From the NCBI GenBank assembly GCA_027022365.1, contig JALVYU010000030.1:29140-93139 (forward strand): 64,000 nucleotides of DNA. The letters run 5' to 3'. This document shows, in pieces, positions 43,959 through 52,986 of the stretch (positions are counted from its first letter, which is position 1; each line of letters opens with the position of its first letter). The notes below the pieces were generated by a model. That model saw only the letters and a program-made list of their open reading frames with translations, was not told the origin of the DNA and ran no database searches. Position numbers and translations under genes: made by a program. This DNA comes from Desulfurococcales archaeon (GTDB lineage: Archaea > Thermoproteota > Thermoprotei_A > Sulfolobales > Desulfurococcaceae).

Positions 43959-44722
43959 TTCCTGAACACCCACTCCTCGTCCTTGTACTTAGAGATCAGT
44001 CTCTCGGCCAAGAGAAGCTCTTCCTTGGTGTGACGTGAGGGCTTAAGCTCTATGCCGAGGGATCGGGAGAAACCTTTCTTCAGCGCCTCTAGAACCTCTG
44101 AGAGTCCCGGTCTTCTACCAATTATCTCTGATAAGGTGGTGACTCGATCCCTTATTGATGACACGCCGTGGCTCTCCAGCTTCTCTCTAGGTGCTTTTAG
44201 GCATTGTGATAGCTTATCCAGGTCTGTCGCGTACATGAATGTACCATGTTGTAGTAGTGCCTTCTTCTTCCTGGTCTGAGCACTACCGCTTATCTTCTTA
44301 CCGTCTACTACCACGTCGTTTACGGGCTTAAACTCCGCTTTAACACCGAAGAATCCGAGAGCATATACTATTCCCCTGCATATCCGTCGATAAGACTCAA
44401 GAATGTCTTCGCCTACATCGCTTATATCCGCCACAACGCTATAGGTGACCTCCCCCGAGCCGTCATGATATACGCTCCCGCCGCCAGTGATCCTCCTCGT
44501 CAAGGGTATCCCGTGCTCCCTTATGTAGTCGAGGTTAACGCTGTCCTCTACACGCTGGAAATAACCTATGGTGACACCATCCGGCAGTATCCTGTAGAGG
44601 CGGAGAGTATTCGGTATCCTGCCCTGCTCACGTAGCTGTAGCATTGCCTCGTCCAGGGCCATGCACCAGTACAGGTCTCCCTCGTCGACTATGAGACGCC
44701 ACTCAGCCAAGGAGACCACCAT
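43955..44722 (-). CDS. lplA: Lipoate-protein ligase catalytic subunit LplA
   Basis: Activates lipoate or octanoate with ATP and attaches it to a Lys of lipoyl domains; 255 residues from ATG 44722. The binding loop RRITGGGSVYHDGSGEVTYS and the catalytic-lysine segment VVDGKKISGSAQTRKKKALLQHG are complete. The frame is open nine codons more (44749), but MVVSLAEWRLI is the family-like start. The C-terminal domain is supplied by LplB. Divergent by 67 bp from two radical-SAM genes that look like lipoyl synthases. Confidence 0.93.
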   Translation of the reverse strand: MVVSLAEWRLIVDEGDLYWCMALDEAMLQLREQGRIPNTLRLYRILPDGVTIGYFQRVEDSVNLDYIREHGIPLTRRITGGGSVYHDGSGEVTYSVVADISDVGEDILESYRRICRGIVYALGFFGVKAEFKPVNDVVVDGKKISGSAQTRKKKALLQHGTFMYATDLDKLSQCLKAPREKLESHGVSSIRDRVTTLSEIIGRRPGLSEVLEALKKGFSRSLGIELKPSRHTKEELLLAERLISKYKDEEWVFRK

Positions 44723-44789
44723 GTACAGGATACACCATATACTAGTCACACATAATTATTATTGCTCTTAGAACAACATGGTTGAGTAG

Positions 44790-45758
44790 GTGCTAGGGGT
44801 ATTGCTTATCAGGGCCTCTATCGGCAGCCAGGCAGTACTAGGGCTCGCTAGCCTCAGAATGCTCGTGGCCCCCACAACGATATATCTGCTACAGTACTCG
44901 CCAACAGGTTGTAGTGGGGGATGCATATATTGTCCTCAGAGCCGCAGGTATGGTGGGGGAAGCGACTATGTTTCTAGGATCGAGTGGCCACCCATAGATC
45001 TTGAGGTCGTGAAAGATGCTCTCCGAAGCCATGATAACTACTCGAGAGTCTGTCTCCAATCCATACTTAGGCCGGGCTGGATCGATGAATATATGGTTCT
45101 TGCAAGAGAGATCAGGAGATCAACGTCTAGGCCGATCAGCGCGGCGGTGAACATAATGGATCACGATGGGCTCGTAGAACTCAGAGAGATAGGCGTCGAT
45201 AGAATCGGGGTCGGACTAGATGCTGTGTCCCCGCATGTCTTCGTGGAAGTCGGGAAGCCTGGAACATGGAATGCCTATTGGCGGTTTATTCGTGATTCTA
45301 TCAGGGTTTTCGGCGAAGACCATGTTACGGTACATATAATACTCGGCCTTGGAGAAACCGAGGAAGAAACTATCAGGGCGCTTGTAGGGATATACAGTGA
45401 AGGAGCTAGAGCGGCTCTCTTCGCATATACCCATGCCCCGGGTACAATGAGGATAGGTAGAAGGCCGGACATACGCTACTATAGGAGGATCCAGGTTCTA
45501 AACTATCTCCTCAGCAGAGGCTGGAGCCCGGAAGAGCTTTTCAGTAATAACCGTGTTAGGCCCGAGGTAGCAGAGATGATCAGAGAACACCCGTTTAAAT
45601 ACCTGGAAGCCGTGCTCACGAGCGGGTGCCCGGGATGTAATAGGCCCTTCTATAATGAGAGGCCTAGAGGCCCGATCTACAACTACCCCTCCCATGAACT
45701 GCTTGAGAGAGACAAGGAAAAAGTAGCCGGTGAGATCAGAAAGGCTTTCGAGATGTAG
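44790..45758 (+). CDS. Radical-SAM protein, LipS-type lipoyl synthase component 1
   Basis: A 322-residue radical-SAM enzyme. The SAM cluster is C41-x3-C45-x2-C48 (GCSGGCIYCPQ); the TIM barrel has VNIMDHDGLVELREIGVDRI and IILGLGETEEETIRAL; a C-terminal CPGC motif (TSGCPGCNRPFYNERPRGP) can hold an auxiliary cluster. Position next to split LplA/LplB and an overlapping second radical-SAM gene matches the archaeal LipS1/LipS2 pair that jointly inserts two sulfurs into octanoyl groups, replacing LipA. Which of the two this one is I cannot say. GTG start. Confidence 0.8.
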   Translation: MLGVLLIRASIGSQAVLGLASLRMLVAPTTIYLLQYSPTGCSGGCIYCPQSRRYGGGSDYVSRIEWPPIDLEVVKDALRSHDNYSRVCLQSILRPGWIDEYMVLAREIRRSTSRPISAAVNIMDHDGLVELREIGVDRIGVGLDAVSPHVFVEVGKPGTWNAYWRFIRDSIRVFGEDHVTVHIILGLGETEEETIRALVGIYSEGARAALFAYTHAPGTMRIGRRPDIRYYRRIQVLNYLLSRGWSPEELFSNNRVRPEVAEMIREHPFKYLEAVLTSGCPGCNRPFYNERPRGPIYNYPSHELLERDKEKVAGEIRKAFEM

Positions 45759-45762
45759 CTCC

Positions 45763-46644
45763 ATGCCTAGAAGAAGGATCAGGGCTTACATACCCGGAAG
45801 GGCTTTTCCCTCCGTAAGCATAACTGGGCCGCGGTGCTGGCTGCGGTGCAGATACTGTATGGCAAGATATCTCGGGCAAATGGAGCATGTCGATACGCCT
45901 GAGAGGCTGTACTGGTACGCCCGGCAGATAAGGAAGACTGGTGGCCGCGGAATACTAGTTAGCGGGGGCTACACAGTGGATGGAAAGCTACCCTTCAAGC
46001 CGTTCCTATCGAGCATTAAGAGGATAAAGAAGGAGCTAGGCCTGATAATCAGTATTCACCCCGGCCTCGTTGATCGTTGGGAGGCGGAACAACTGAGAGA
46101 TGCAGGCGTAGATATTGTCGACTACGAGCTTATCCTCGACGAGGCCGTCATTAGACATATACTGGGCCTCAAGAAAACACCGGATGATTTTATCAAGTCT
46201 TTCGAACACCTTCTCAGCCACGGCCCATCATATGTGGCTCCCCATTTACTTGTTGGCGCCAATTACGGCGTCGTTTCATGGGAGTATAGAGCCGTAGATC
46301 TGCTTGCATCATATAAGCCATACACAATAGTGTTTCTCTCCCTAATACCGACAAAACATACTCCAATGGAAAAAGCGTCTCCACCACCGCCTAGCTCGTT
46401 CATCGAACTGCTTCGATACGCACGTGAAAAACGCCCGTCCTGGATAATCAGCGTAGGATGTATGAGGCCTAGGCAATACAAGGTCCATGTAGACCCCATC
46501 ATTATTGATAAGGAATTAGCAGACAGGATAGTACTGCCTCGCCGAGAATACATCATAGAATATGGATTAGACATTATGAATGCCTGTTGTTCTGTCCCCG
46601 ACGACCTCCTCTACGGGCCCGGATACGATCATCGGATAGCTTGA
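45763..46644 (+). CDS. Radical-SAM protein, LipS-type lipoyl synthase component 2
   Basis: A 293-residue radical-SAM enzyme starting at ATG 45763, four bases after the previous stop. The frame is open to 45730, but that part lies within the first gene. SAM cluster C25-x3-C29-x2-C32 (PRCWLRCRYCMARYL), then GGRGILVSGGYTVDGKLP and ISIHPGLVDRW. Extra C-terminal cysteines (VGCMRPRQYK and NACCSVP) fit an auxiliary iron-sulfur cluster as sulfur source. With the preceding gene it forms a likely LipS1/LipS2 couple; the operon ends here. Confidence 0.8.
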   Translation: MPRRRIRAYIPGRAFPSVSITGPRCWLRCRYCMARYLGQMEHVDTPERLYWYARQIRKTGGRGILVSGGYTVDGKLPFKPFLSSIKRIKKELGLIISIHPGLVDRWEAEQLRDAGVDIVDYELILDEAVIRHILGLKKTPDDFIKSFEHLLSHGPSYVAPHLLVGANYGVVSWEYRAVDLLASYKPYTIVFLSLIPTKHTPMEKASPPPPSSFIELLRYAREKRPSWIISVGCMRPRQYKVHVDPIIIDKELADRIVLPRREYIIEYGLDIMNACCSVPDDLLYGPGYDHRIA

Positions 46645-46726
46645 TCCCCGATAGAGCATATGGACACACTGACTAGAGTAGACTTTACATAATGGGTAAT
46701 TCTTTCTCGGGCTACTAGTTCTCGGG

Positions 46727-46761
46727 GGGAGTAACGATAATCATTAATAATGAGTGCTCCC
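46727..46761. promoter_or_regulatory. Nested inverted repeat upstream of the P-loop gene
   Basis: Outer arms GGGAG/CTCCC enclose the perfect 13-base palindrome TCATTA-A-TAATGA (46741-46753). It lies 14 bases before the GTG start at 46775 and may be an operator or a leader hairpin. Confidence 0.4.
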
Positions 46762-46774
46762 GTCTTAACTGGAA

Positions 46775-47746
46775 GTGTGGGCAATTAGCTCGGCCGAGCT
46801 GGTTGCGATGACCTCAGAGCTAACACTGCGGATGAACTCCTCAATTCTCCGGATAAGATCGGATTCTATAGGAAGCATCCTCTCGGGTCTCAGAACCAGC
46901 TTTGCGGGACGCTATATACCGAGCTTCACTATAACTGTGGGTGACTCAGGGGATCCTGATGCGGTTATTGACTGGATGAGTGCTCGTGAAGGCTTCAGAG
47001 TGGATGAGATAAAGATCAATTGTTACCCGGAATACTACCGAGTAGTGAGTGCTCCCCCAGCACCATACATTAATGAAGCACCGTACTTCTTCATTCTACA
47101 GGTTCTCAGCAGGTTATCGACACGTAGATCCCAGATAGTTTTTACGGATACTGTCAGCTTCCTGGATGAAGAGGGAAGAGCGGTCATGCTTATGGGTTAT
47201 CCCCACACGGGTAAAAGCACTCTTACAGCAATCGCTCTCAGCAAGGGCTACATACCATTAACAACTGAGAACACAGTAGTAGATACTTCCAGCGGAGACC
47301 CAGTCGTTGTTGGTGGTACTGGAATACTGGTTTACGACCCGGCTATCAGGCAGCTTTACGGTGTTGATACTCCTGTTCATGAGAAAACACGTCACGGATA
47401 CCTTGTAGTTGATCTTGATGAGGTTGTCCCCGAGCGCCGCAAGTACTTGGAGCGGGGGGTGATTATTGACAGGCTATATGTTCTCCACTGCAGTTTCTCC
47501 AGCAAGGGATCAGACTACAAGTTGATCAAGGGTAGGAAAATAGCTAAGACGCTCTGGTACTTCGCGACAGCACTTGTGAAGGGTATCGACTACTACGAGC
47601 CCTACCCCCTAGACCTGGCGACAACCGAGGTCATGAAAACAATAGGTAGGGCGATCAAGGATATGTCCGCCAAGTACGATGGCCGGTTCTACGAGGTATT
47701 CGGAAGACATGACAAGGTATTCGAGATGATCACTAGTATGAAGTAG
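46775..47746 (+). CDS. HPr-kinase/PEPCK-like P-loop protein
   Basis: A 323-residue protein. N-terminal half (about 1-115) unrecognised. From about 125 it has the HPr kinase-like layout: strand FTDTVSFLDEEGRAVMLMGY, Walker A GYPHTGKS at 141-148, then LSKGYIPLTTENTVVD, as in HprK, where a similar segment follows the P-loop. There is no HPr in crenarchaea that I know of, so the substrate must differ; relatives occur in serine kinase and PqqD-associated settings. GTG 46775 start behind a nested inverted repeat. It follows the lipoyl synthase operon but has its own spacer. Confidence 0.72.
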   Translation: MWAISSAELVAMTSELTLRMNSSILRIRSDSIGSILSGLRTSFAGRYIPSFTITVGDSGDPDAVIDWMSAREGFRVDEIKINCYPEYYRVVSAPPAPYINEAPYFFILQVLSRLSTRRSQIVFTDTVSFLDEEGRAVMLMGYPHTGKSTLTAIALSKGYIPLTTENTVVDTSSGDPVVVGGTGILVYDPAIRQLYGVDTPVHEKTRHGYLVVDLDEVVPERRKYLERGVIIDRLYVLHCSFSSKGSDYKLIKGRKIAKTLWYFATALVKGIDYYEPYPLDLATTEVMKTIGRAIKDMSAKYDGRFYEVFGRHDKVFEMITSMK

Positions 47747-47748
47747 CC

Positions 47749-49317
47749 CTATATTAGGACATCGTAGTACGTCATTATATCGCCAATTATTCTTTCCACG
47801 AACCGTAGTAATGGGTAGGAGACAATGATAGATATTATTCCGCCGGCGACGAGCACCGGGAGCGGTTGACCCGAAAGATAGAAGGCTAAGCTAGATACCC
47901 CCATAAATACAGCTATAACGATTACCTCGAGCAACACGGCGGTTAAGCCCTCAACACTATATATTCCCGCAGTAGTCTCCCTGATCACCTGCCTCTTGCT
48001 TGCGAGATAAGACAGTGTTATTAGCTGCAAGGCTGCCCCGGCGATGCCCGCTGGTAAGTAATATGGTATCATGAGTAGTAGGCGGATCTTATTCATGTAG
48101 AGCGATAATCCTAGAAGCATTATCGCCGCCGCCTCGACACTGTTAACCGCCAGCTTAGAGATAATGGCTCCAGCAACTGGTGCCATGTCGATAACATATG
48201 TCCTGTAAAGCCAGTAGCACCTTAGATCCATTGCTAGGACATGGCTGCTGAGACTATATAGCGCCATACCTATCATCATGGGGATAAAGAACTCTATAAA
48301 CGCAATACCCGTGTCTCCGGGGACCCCTAAGAGCCTCTGTGCAGCGAGACCGGCTAGACCCGCTACGGACAAGAGTACCGTTAGGCCCAGGAGATGCTTT
48401 GAGCCGAGAATCCTGCTGGTAAACAGGTATGAGTACAGTATACTTCTCGGCGAACCATATCTTATGCGGGGAACCCCGCCCTCAACCAGTTTTATGTTAA
48501 CAATTGATCTCGGGCTTAAGTCCTCTATGTCTATTCTCCTGGACAAAACCGAGGCGACAAGGGAGAGCCCACTTATCTCCACGTATCCAAGAAGGAGAAC
48601 AGCGATGGCGCTGGCCAAGCTGACACTCTTAGAGAAAGGATATACGAGTGACGCAGCTATGGGCATATATGGTATTCCGAGGATCAAGGAGTACGTCCCA
48701 GCGATAAGGGAATGCGTTATCCCGGCCGCTAGCAGGGCTATAAACATGATGATCAGCAGTAGTTTGTGCCCTGTCTTCCTAACCGCGAGCTTGAAGAGTA
48801 TCTCGATCATAATGGCGCCTGATAATAGGATTAGGCCTCCAAACATTACGAGGACCCCGCGTATCGGGTCCCCGGTGAACACCATCCCGAATAGGGCGAG
48901 GCCGAAGAATGCTGGCGCTAGTACGAGCGGCGATACCAGTATAGATATTATGTTTGCCAGCATGAACTCGTCCAGGCTGATCGGCTGACTGAGAAGCACC
49001 TCGTACTCTTCTTCCCTCAAATAGATCGGTTTACCCCTGACCAGAGTATAGATGGTGTATATGATTAGGAATCCCGAGATCAAAACTGCTATGGAGCTGT
49101 GATCGAGGCCGAGGCCGTGGAGATAAGGCCTCACGGCATCCAGTATGGTGCGGCTCTGCGCCGCCCCGACAAGGTATTGGAGGGAGTTGATCAAGAATAA
49201 GCCCGTCATTAGAACCAAGAGGATTTGGCCGGAGCGCTTCTTGAGGAACGGGTTGATCGCCCTGTTCTTGACGAGATACCATGCGATATGAAGGACGATC
49301 CTAGGCCTCGTCATCAC
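47749..49317 (-). CDS. ABC exporter permease, large
   Basis: Membrane subunit of 522 residues with about 12 hydrophobic segments. The cytoplasmic segment KPIYLREEEYEVLLSQPISL before helix 3 is the ABC-2 type 'EE-x-LLS-P-S' hallmark used for ATPase contact. Longer than the single-bundle permease at 1159, so it may be a fused duplicate acting without a partner permease. Follows the ATPase gene by 3 bases. Substrate unknown. Convergent, almost touching, with the P-loop gene. Confidence 0.85.
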   Translation of the reverse strand: MMTRPRIVLHIAWYLVKNRAINPFLKKRSGQILLVLMTGLFLINSLQYLVGAAQSRTILDAVRPYLHGLGLDHSSIAVLISGFLIIYTIYTLVRGKPIYLREEEYEVLLSQPISLDEFMLANIISILVSPLVLAPAFFGLALFGMVFTGDPIRGVLVMFGGLILLSGAIMIEILFKLAVRKTGHKLLLIIMFIALLAAGITHSLIAGTYSLILGIPYMPIAASLVYPFSKSVSLASAIAVLLLGYVEISGLSLVASVLSRRIDIEDLSPRSIVNIKLVEGGVPRIRYGSPRSILYSYLFTSRILGSKHLLGLTVLLSVAGLAGLAAQRLLGVPGDTGIAFIEFFIPMMIGMALYSLSSHVLAMDLRCYWLYRTYVIDMAPVAGAIISKLAVNSVEAAAIMLLGLSLYMNKIRLLLMIPYYLPAGIAGAALQLITLSYLASKRQVIRETTAGIYSVEGLTAVLLEVIVIAVFMGVSSLAFYLSGQPLPVLVAGGIISIIVSYPLLRFVERIIGDIMTYYDVLI

Positions 49318-49320
49318 GTG

Positions 49321-50052
49321 TCAGCCCTTAATGATCTTCAGGAATACTTCTTCTAGGCTGGACTCCTCGCTGGCGATCCTCTTGATCTCTTCGACTGTGC
49401 CCTCCGCGACTAGTCTCCCCTTGTTTATTATCCCTACCCGAGTGCAGAAGCGCTCAACCATGTCGAGCAGATGACTCGATATAAGGGCCGTGGCACCGCT
49501 CGACACAAGTCTCTTTACCTCTTTCTTGAAGAAGTGCTGGGCCTCCGGATCCATTCCCGCCATGGGCTCATCCATAACCATTAGCTTGGGCCTGACGAGG
49601 AAGGCCGCGGTGACGAGTACTTTCTGCAGCATGCCTCTCGAGAGCTGGTAGAGCATAGTGTTTTCTTTCTCCGAGAGACTGAATCCCTCAACGAGGTACT
49701 CGGCATAATCAGCTATCTCCTCCCACCTAATATTCCTCAGCCCGGTTATGAATCGGAGGAACTCCTTCACAGTGAGGTTCTTGAACACCACGGGGTTTTC
49801 GGGGACATAGCTTGTCAGCTTCAACGCTTCAACCCTGTTCTTCATGACGCTTCTCCCGTAGATCAGTACTCCGCCCTTATCGGGTTTCAGCAGCCCCACA
49901 GTTATCTTTAGTGTCGTTGATTTCCCGGCCCCATTAGGGCCTATCAGGCCATATATTTCCCCTTCATTGATCGTTAGGGAGAGGCCTCTCAAGGCCCTGA
50001 CTCCTCCGGGATAAGTCTTATGCAGGTCCGCAAGGACTAGCGCGTTTACCAA
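49321..50052 (-). CDS. ABC exporter ATP-binding subunit
   Basis: Nucleotide-binding subunit, 243 residues from TTG 50052, chosen because GGTGATC lies just upstream and ABC homology begins there. The frame stays open to 50178, but the extra 42 residues are not family-like. Walker A GPNGAGKST at 38-46, signature LSRGML, Walker B LMVMDEPMAGMD, where Met replaces the usual Leu/Ser near the D-loop. Paralogous to the ATPase at 2475. Works with the 522-residue permease. Confidence 0.92.
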   Translation of the reverse strand: MVNALVLADLHKTYPGGVRALRGLSLTINEGEIYGLIGPNGAGKSTTLKITVGLLKPDKGGVLIYGRSVMKNRVEALKLTSYVPENPVVFKNLTVKEFLRFITGLRNIRWEEIADYAEYLVEGFSLSEKENTMLYQLSRGMLQKVLVTAAFLVRPKLMVMDEPMAGMDPEAQHFFKKEVKRLVSSGATALISSHLLDMVERFCTRVGIINKGRLVAEGTVEEIKRIASEESSLEEVFLKIIKG

Positions 50053-50213
50053 ACAATGATCACCGTGGCGGCTTATTTGAAAATAATTTATTTCAGAGTT
50101 TCTCCTGCTTGAACTATTAGTAATTTCCACGCGGCTTAAAACGTTTATTAGCAGGATAAACGTGTAGGGATAGAACATTATTACCTTGCTTTAAGCACGG
50201 GGATGGCCCGGGT

Positions 50214-51797
50214 TTAACGTATTTCCTTGTACATGTAGGGGCTCCATACAGGGTGGCTGTACCCTAGTTTCTCATAGTATTTCCTCACACCTATACCGCT
50301 TATAACCAGTATTCTCCGCGCGTCGAACTCTTCGACAGCTATTCTTTCCGCCTCCATCATCAGCCTGCGCCCTATCCCGCGATGCTGTATTTCGCCCTTA
50401 ACTCCGAGCGGTGTCTCGGGCCCGTATACGTGTAGTTCCCTTATGATCGCTGTCCTCGAGTCTATCTCGGGCCTATGCGCGTAGGGGCTGGGAATCCTCA
50501 TCCTTAGGATCCCGAGAACTATGTCTTGCACAGTATCCTTCATTTCGAGGAAAACCTCCGTTCCTCCGCCGGCCTCATACGTTATCCTGGCGATCCTAGT
50601 GTGCCTCGGATCGGGTCTCCTGCCATACTTGTATAGCTGGAGACCGGCCTCCCTATACCTGATCTCCCGTATCCTGACGCCTTTCTCCCGGCATCTCTTC
50701 TCAACCAGCTCTCTCAGGTTAGCCTTCCTTGTCCCTGCCACTACCTCGTCGGCGGGTATGTCTCGCCTTATCCTCATCACTCTAACATATTCTGGGATGT
50801 ACCTGTACATCTCCGATATGATCTCAACAGCTTCTTCGTCGCTGTAGGGCCTGTACTCGCCCCTCTTCCACATCTCATAGAGCTCGGTTCCCGGGACGAC
50901 TTCTGTTGGATAGATTTTCAGCATGTCAGGCCTATAGCCGGGATCCTCGAAGATCTCCCTGATCATCTCTATGTCCCTATCAGGATCACTTCCCGGGAGG
51001 CCTAGCATGACGTGGTATACGATCTTGAAGCCGGCGTCACGGAGTATTCTTGTAGAGAGCCTCGTGGCCCTGCTTGTATGTCCCCTCCTGATCTTCTCGA
51101 GGACGTCATCGTATATGCTCTGGACACCCAGCTCGACACGGGTAGCCCCGAGATACAGTAGTCTGTCGGCGTGGCTCCACAATCCATAGTCGGGCCGGGT
51201 CTCGATTGTGAGGCCGACGCATCTCTTTTGAGCAGTCTCGTTGCGTAGCTGCGCGTTCAAGAGACTCCATTTCCTCGGCGGCTCGGGGTCCGGGTACCTG
51301 TTCAGGGCCTCGAGAGCCATGGCGATAAACCATTCCTGGTACCGTGGAGGTAGGGCCAGGAATGTGCCGCCCATAACTATGAGCTCGATCTTCTGGGCGC
51401 TGTGCCCGAACAACTCGTATTGGCGGAGACGCCACCATACCTGCCTGTAGGGGTGGAACCCGAATCTCCTGGCCCTCCTCAGGGCGGGCTCATTGCCGAA
51501 ATAGCTCTTAGGCCCGTTCCATCCGGGGCCGCCGGGACAGTAAATACAGTTGCCCAGACACGGTAATGGGTGGGTCATAACAGCGACCACGGATACCCCG
51601 CTGAGCATCCGCGACGGCTTCTTAATCCTTGTCATGCCGGAAGCTCTATTCGCCAAGATTGTTCGCCTGCCCGGCTTATTGGATGCATCATTGGATGTTG
51701 TCCCGTCGAATATTTTCTCTGAATGAATTAGCCCTGGGCACCCGTTATTTATTATGTGTGGCTTGCCGTGTAATACATGAATATATTGTGTTATCAT
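50214..51797 (-). CDS. elp3: Elp3 tRNA uridine-34 carboxymethyl transferase
   Basis: Archaeal Elp3, 527 residues; makes 5-carboxymethyl-uridine at wobble U34 of tRNA using acetyl-CoA and radical SAM chemistry. Radical-SAM cysteines in PCLGNCIYCPGGPGWNGPKS, then ALRRARRFGFHPYRQVWWR; the C-terminal GNAT domain has the acetyl-CoA loop EIQHRGIGRRLMMEAERIA and ends YYEKLGYSHPVWSPYMYKE. The first 55 residues are less conserved, and ATG 51635 (MTRIKKPSRML) is an alternative start that would lose the tRNA-binding N-terminus. Single-subunit Elp3 is normal in archaea. Confidence 0.95.
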   Translation of the reverse strand: MITQYIHVLHGKPHIINNGCPGLIHSEKIFDGTTSNDASNKPGRRTILANRASGMTRIKKPSRMLSGVSVVAVMTHPLPCLGNCIYCPGGPGWNGPKSYFGNEPALRRARRFGFHPYRQVWWRLRQYELFGHSAQKIELIVMGGTFLALPPRYQEWFIAMALEALNRYPDPEPPRKWSLLNAQLRNETAQKRCVGLTIETRPDYGLWSHADRLLYLGATRVELGVQSIYDDVLEKIRRGHTSRATRLSTRILRDAGFKIVYHVMLGLPGSDPDRDIEMIREIFEDPGYRPDMLKIYPTEVVPGTELYEMWKRGEYRPYSDEEAVEIISEMYRYIPEYVRVMRIRRDIPADEVVAGTRKANLRELVEKRCREKGVRIREIRYREAGLQLYKYGRRPDPRHTRIARITYEAGGGTEVFLEMKDTVQDIVLGILRMRIPSPYAHRPEIDSRTAIIRELHVYGPETPLGVKGEIQHRGIGRRLMMEAERIAVEEFDARRILVISGIGVRKYYEKLGYSHPVWSPYMYKEIR

Positions 51798-51917
51798 ATT
51801 TTTATGGTGAGTACTAGATGTAATCTCCTAGTCTCGTTACATTACATATAATATTATATGGTATAGTAGGTGGAAACCTCCAACCAGCTATTATGGGTGA
51901 AGACGGGCACCTCGTAG

Positions 51918-52868
51918 CTATAGGCTCAAGTCAACATCTGTATCCGTCGGGTACGTGGTCTGTACTGCTTCTCGGAGGCTCATATAGTCTATTAGCATGT
52001 CCGGTGAGACCTGCGGGGCTGGTATCTCGTGTTCTACGTATTCTGTTGTGCTTGGCTTTGCGAAGTATATCCCGTATGCTGTGATGTATAGTCGTAGGGT
52101 CTCCATGGGGTAGTCGATGTGTTTTAGCAGTTCGATGTCCGGCTCGACGGTGATCATTGATCTTGACGTGAGGCTTCCCCCGTATCTTTCAGCGATCACC
52201 GAGACAATGGTTTTCACGGCGTCTCTGACCATATCCGGATCTAGATCTAATGCTTTGCCCGGAGGAGCAAGCCGGGCCATAGGAATTATGGCCTCATATA
52301 TGGGGAGATTAATAAGTAGTCCAAGCGGTACATAGCCCGCCCATAAATAGAGTACAGGTGTTTTGACTGAGAAGGGCATGTATGGTGGTAACACCCTAAG
52401 GAATAATATGTTGTAGTTGTTGAGGTAATCAATGTAGATCAATCCACCGATCCTCCTCGTCTTCTCGAGAAACTTTATGATACAGTGGCCATCCTCCATG
52501 CAGAGAGACTTCGCGGGCCACTCAAGTAATTCTTTCAATCTCATAGAAGCTTCCCTAACGAGTTTAAGCCATACAGGTAGACCGGATAACATGTACTTCT
52601 GGATAGCACCTACACGTTCTTCCAGTTTTTCCTCCACACATCTACCTAGCGGGAGGAAAGAGTAGACGGGTATTTCCTCGGGGACCCGGACATAGAGGAT
52701 CCGGCGCTTCACATTATTAATCCTTATTTTCCCGATCGCATGCGCCTCGATATTGTCGACTCTATAGCGCATCTTCAGCTTCTCGATGAATTCTTCGAGG
52801 AGCTTATGGTTGGGACAAATATGCAAGGCCTTTCTCCGTTCAATCATTCTGGGTGCTGTTTCCACCAT
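51918..52868 (-). CDS. Protein of unknown function
   Basis: Unrecognised, 316 residues, mixed alpha/beta, without signal peptide. Recognisable only as regular segments: ALHICPNHKLLEEFIEKLKM at the N-terminus, a hydrophobic stretch YLWAGYVPLGLLINLPIYEA (about 185-205) that is borderline for a membrane segment, and a C-terminal domain starting DPDMVRDAVKTIVSVIAERY. Three Cys (18, and two in KSLCMEDGHC) are not arranged as a known site. It stands alone between elp3 and the transglutaminase-like gene, on the opposite strand to the latter. Confidence 0.65.
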   Translation of the reverse strand: MVETAPRMIERRKALHICPNHKLLEEFIEKLKMRYRVDNIEAHAIGKIRINNVKRRILYVRVPEEIPVYSFLPLGRCVEEKLEERVGAIQKYMLSGLPVWLKLVREASMRLKELLEWPAKSLCMEDGHCIIKFLEKTRRIGGLIYIDYLNNYNILFLRVLPPYMPFSVKTPVLYLWAGYVPLGLLINLPIYEAIIPMARLAPPGKALDLDPDMVRDAVKTIVSVIAERYGGSLTSRSMITVEPDIELLKHIDYPMETLRLYITAYGIYFAKPSTTEYVEHEIPAPQVSPDMLIDYMSLREAVQTTYPTDTDVDLSL

Positions 52869-52986
52869 ATTGATACGGTCTAGTAATAAGATTAATCTCT
52901 TTGAGCTTTATACAAGAGAATATTTTGGTTTACAGACATAAACACATATATGGCATACATATTCCTAGCCCTGTAGGGAATTATTG

